A DNA stretch of 64,000 bases, from positions 1 through 64,000 of the forward strand of contig NZ_CANMNP010000018.1 of NCBI RefSeq assembly GCF_947499295.1, read 5' to 3'. The notes beneath the pieces were generated by a model, which did not search any database, was not told the origin of the DNA, and saw only the letters and a list, made by a program, of their open reading frames with translations. Origin of the DNA: an uncultured Roseibium sp. GTDB taxonomy: Bacteria; Pseudomonadota; Alphaproteobacteria; Rhizobiales; Stappiaceae. Numbering within the stretch: the stretch's first letter is position 1; the number at the start of each line of letters is the position of its first letter. Below are positions 63,786 to 64,000 of this stretch, piece by piece. Made by a program: the position numbers and the translations under genes.

Positions 63786-64000
63786 TCAATTCAGTTCCGC
63801 ATCGGTTCGGATGGCTTTTGCAAAGAACTCCAGCAGCGCTTCAATATGCGTTTGTTGTCGAAACTCCTTGTGAGTTGCGACCCAGATATCGGCGACGGGG
63901 CCGCGTGAAAACTCAGACACTCTGACGAGCTGAGGCGTTTTGTTGCCTACAAAAACAGGTAGCATGGCAAGCCCCAGACCCTCGGCGGCAAGGCTTGCGA
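63786..64000 (-). CDS. LysR-family regulator, C-terminal fragment
   Basis: The minus-strand open frame from the right edge ends in TGA at 63788-63786. The 70 visible residues have the C-terminal LysR effector-domain pattern: AAEGLGLAMLPVFVG, VADIWVATHKEFRQQ and ALLEFFAKAI. Convergent with the fdh genes; could regulate them, as LysR-type FdsR does elsewhere, but the N-terminal part is outside the window. Confidence 0.75.
   Translation of the reverse strand, partial: ASLAAEGLGLAMLPVFVGNKTPQLVRVSEFSRGPVADIWVATHKEFRQQTHIEALLEFFAKAIRTDAELN

Overview
The window looks like a chromosomal segment of a marine-type alphaproteobacterium. The gene content and order (rplU-rpmA-GNAT-obgE-proB-proA-nadD-rsfS-rlmH-envC-ctpA-polysaccharide deacetylase-rppH, plus an nos operon ending in nosX) fit Hyphomicrobiales close to Stappiaceae (Roseibium/Labrenzia). 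This placement is inferred from gene order and protein character, not from a search.

About 1-38 kb is a compact anaerobic-respiration supercluster. It covers nitrite to N2: cNOR (norCBQDEF, minus strand), cytochrome cd1 nitrite reductase with the whole heme d1 pathway (nirS, a NapC/NirT-type multiheme fusion, a cupredoxin, nirE-C-F-DL-G-H-J-N, a CbiX-like chelatase), N2O reductase (nosRZDFYLX, minus strand), and the accessory membrane proteins nnrS and nnrU. No nitrate reductase is present. Alongside are hemA (5-aminolevulinate for heme), a Crp/Fnr regulator of the Dnr/NnrR type with a DUF4202 partner, and a divergent pair of operons for ubiquinone: the O2-independent hydroxylation set ubiT-ubiU-ubiV and ubiD-ubiX. 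Seven 14-bp NNR/FNR-like palindromes (TTGAC-N4-GTCAA type) lie before hemA, norC, nirS, nirE, nosR, nnrS and between ubiT and ubiD. Together with the regulator gene they make this look like one NO/anoxia-responsive regulon making respiratory enzymes, hemes c/d1 and quinone.

From 38 to 44 kb is a looser accessory stretch: two VOC proteins, a GNAT, an ABC-F ATPase, then an AraC-regulator/SDR pair. That pair is bracketed by a direct repeat of the 3' end of a tRNA-Ser(CGA) gene, which suggests a small integrated islet without its own integrase.

From 44 to 59 kb is a conserved housekeeping block: rplU with a helix-hairpin-helix extension, rpmA, four tandem GNAT genes, obgE, proline and NAD synthesis, ribosome maturation (rsfS, rlmH), cell-envelope genes (EnvC-like, CtpA, divergent polysaccharide deacetylase) and rppH. 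From 59 to 64 kb is a two-subunit NAD-dependent formate dehydrogenase of the NuoEF-fusion type, and the 3' end of a convergent LysR regulator runs off the right edge. The left edge holds the last 27 codons of a molybdenum-hydroxylase FAD-subunit-like gene.
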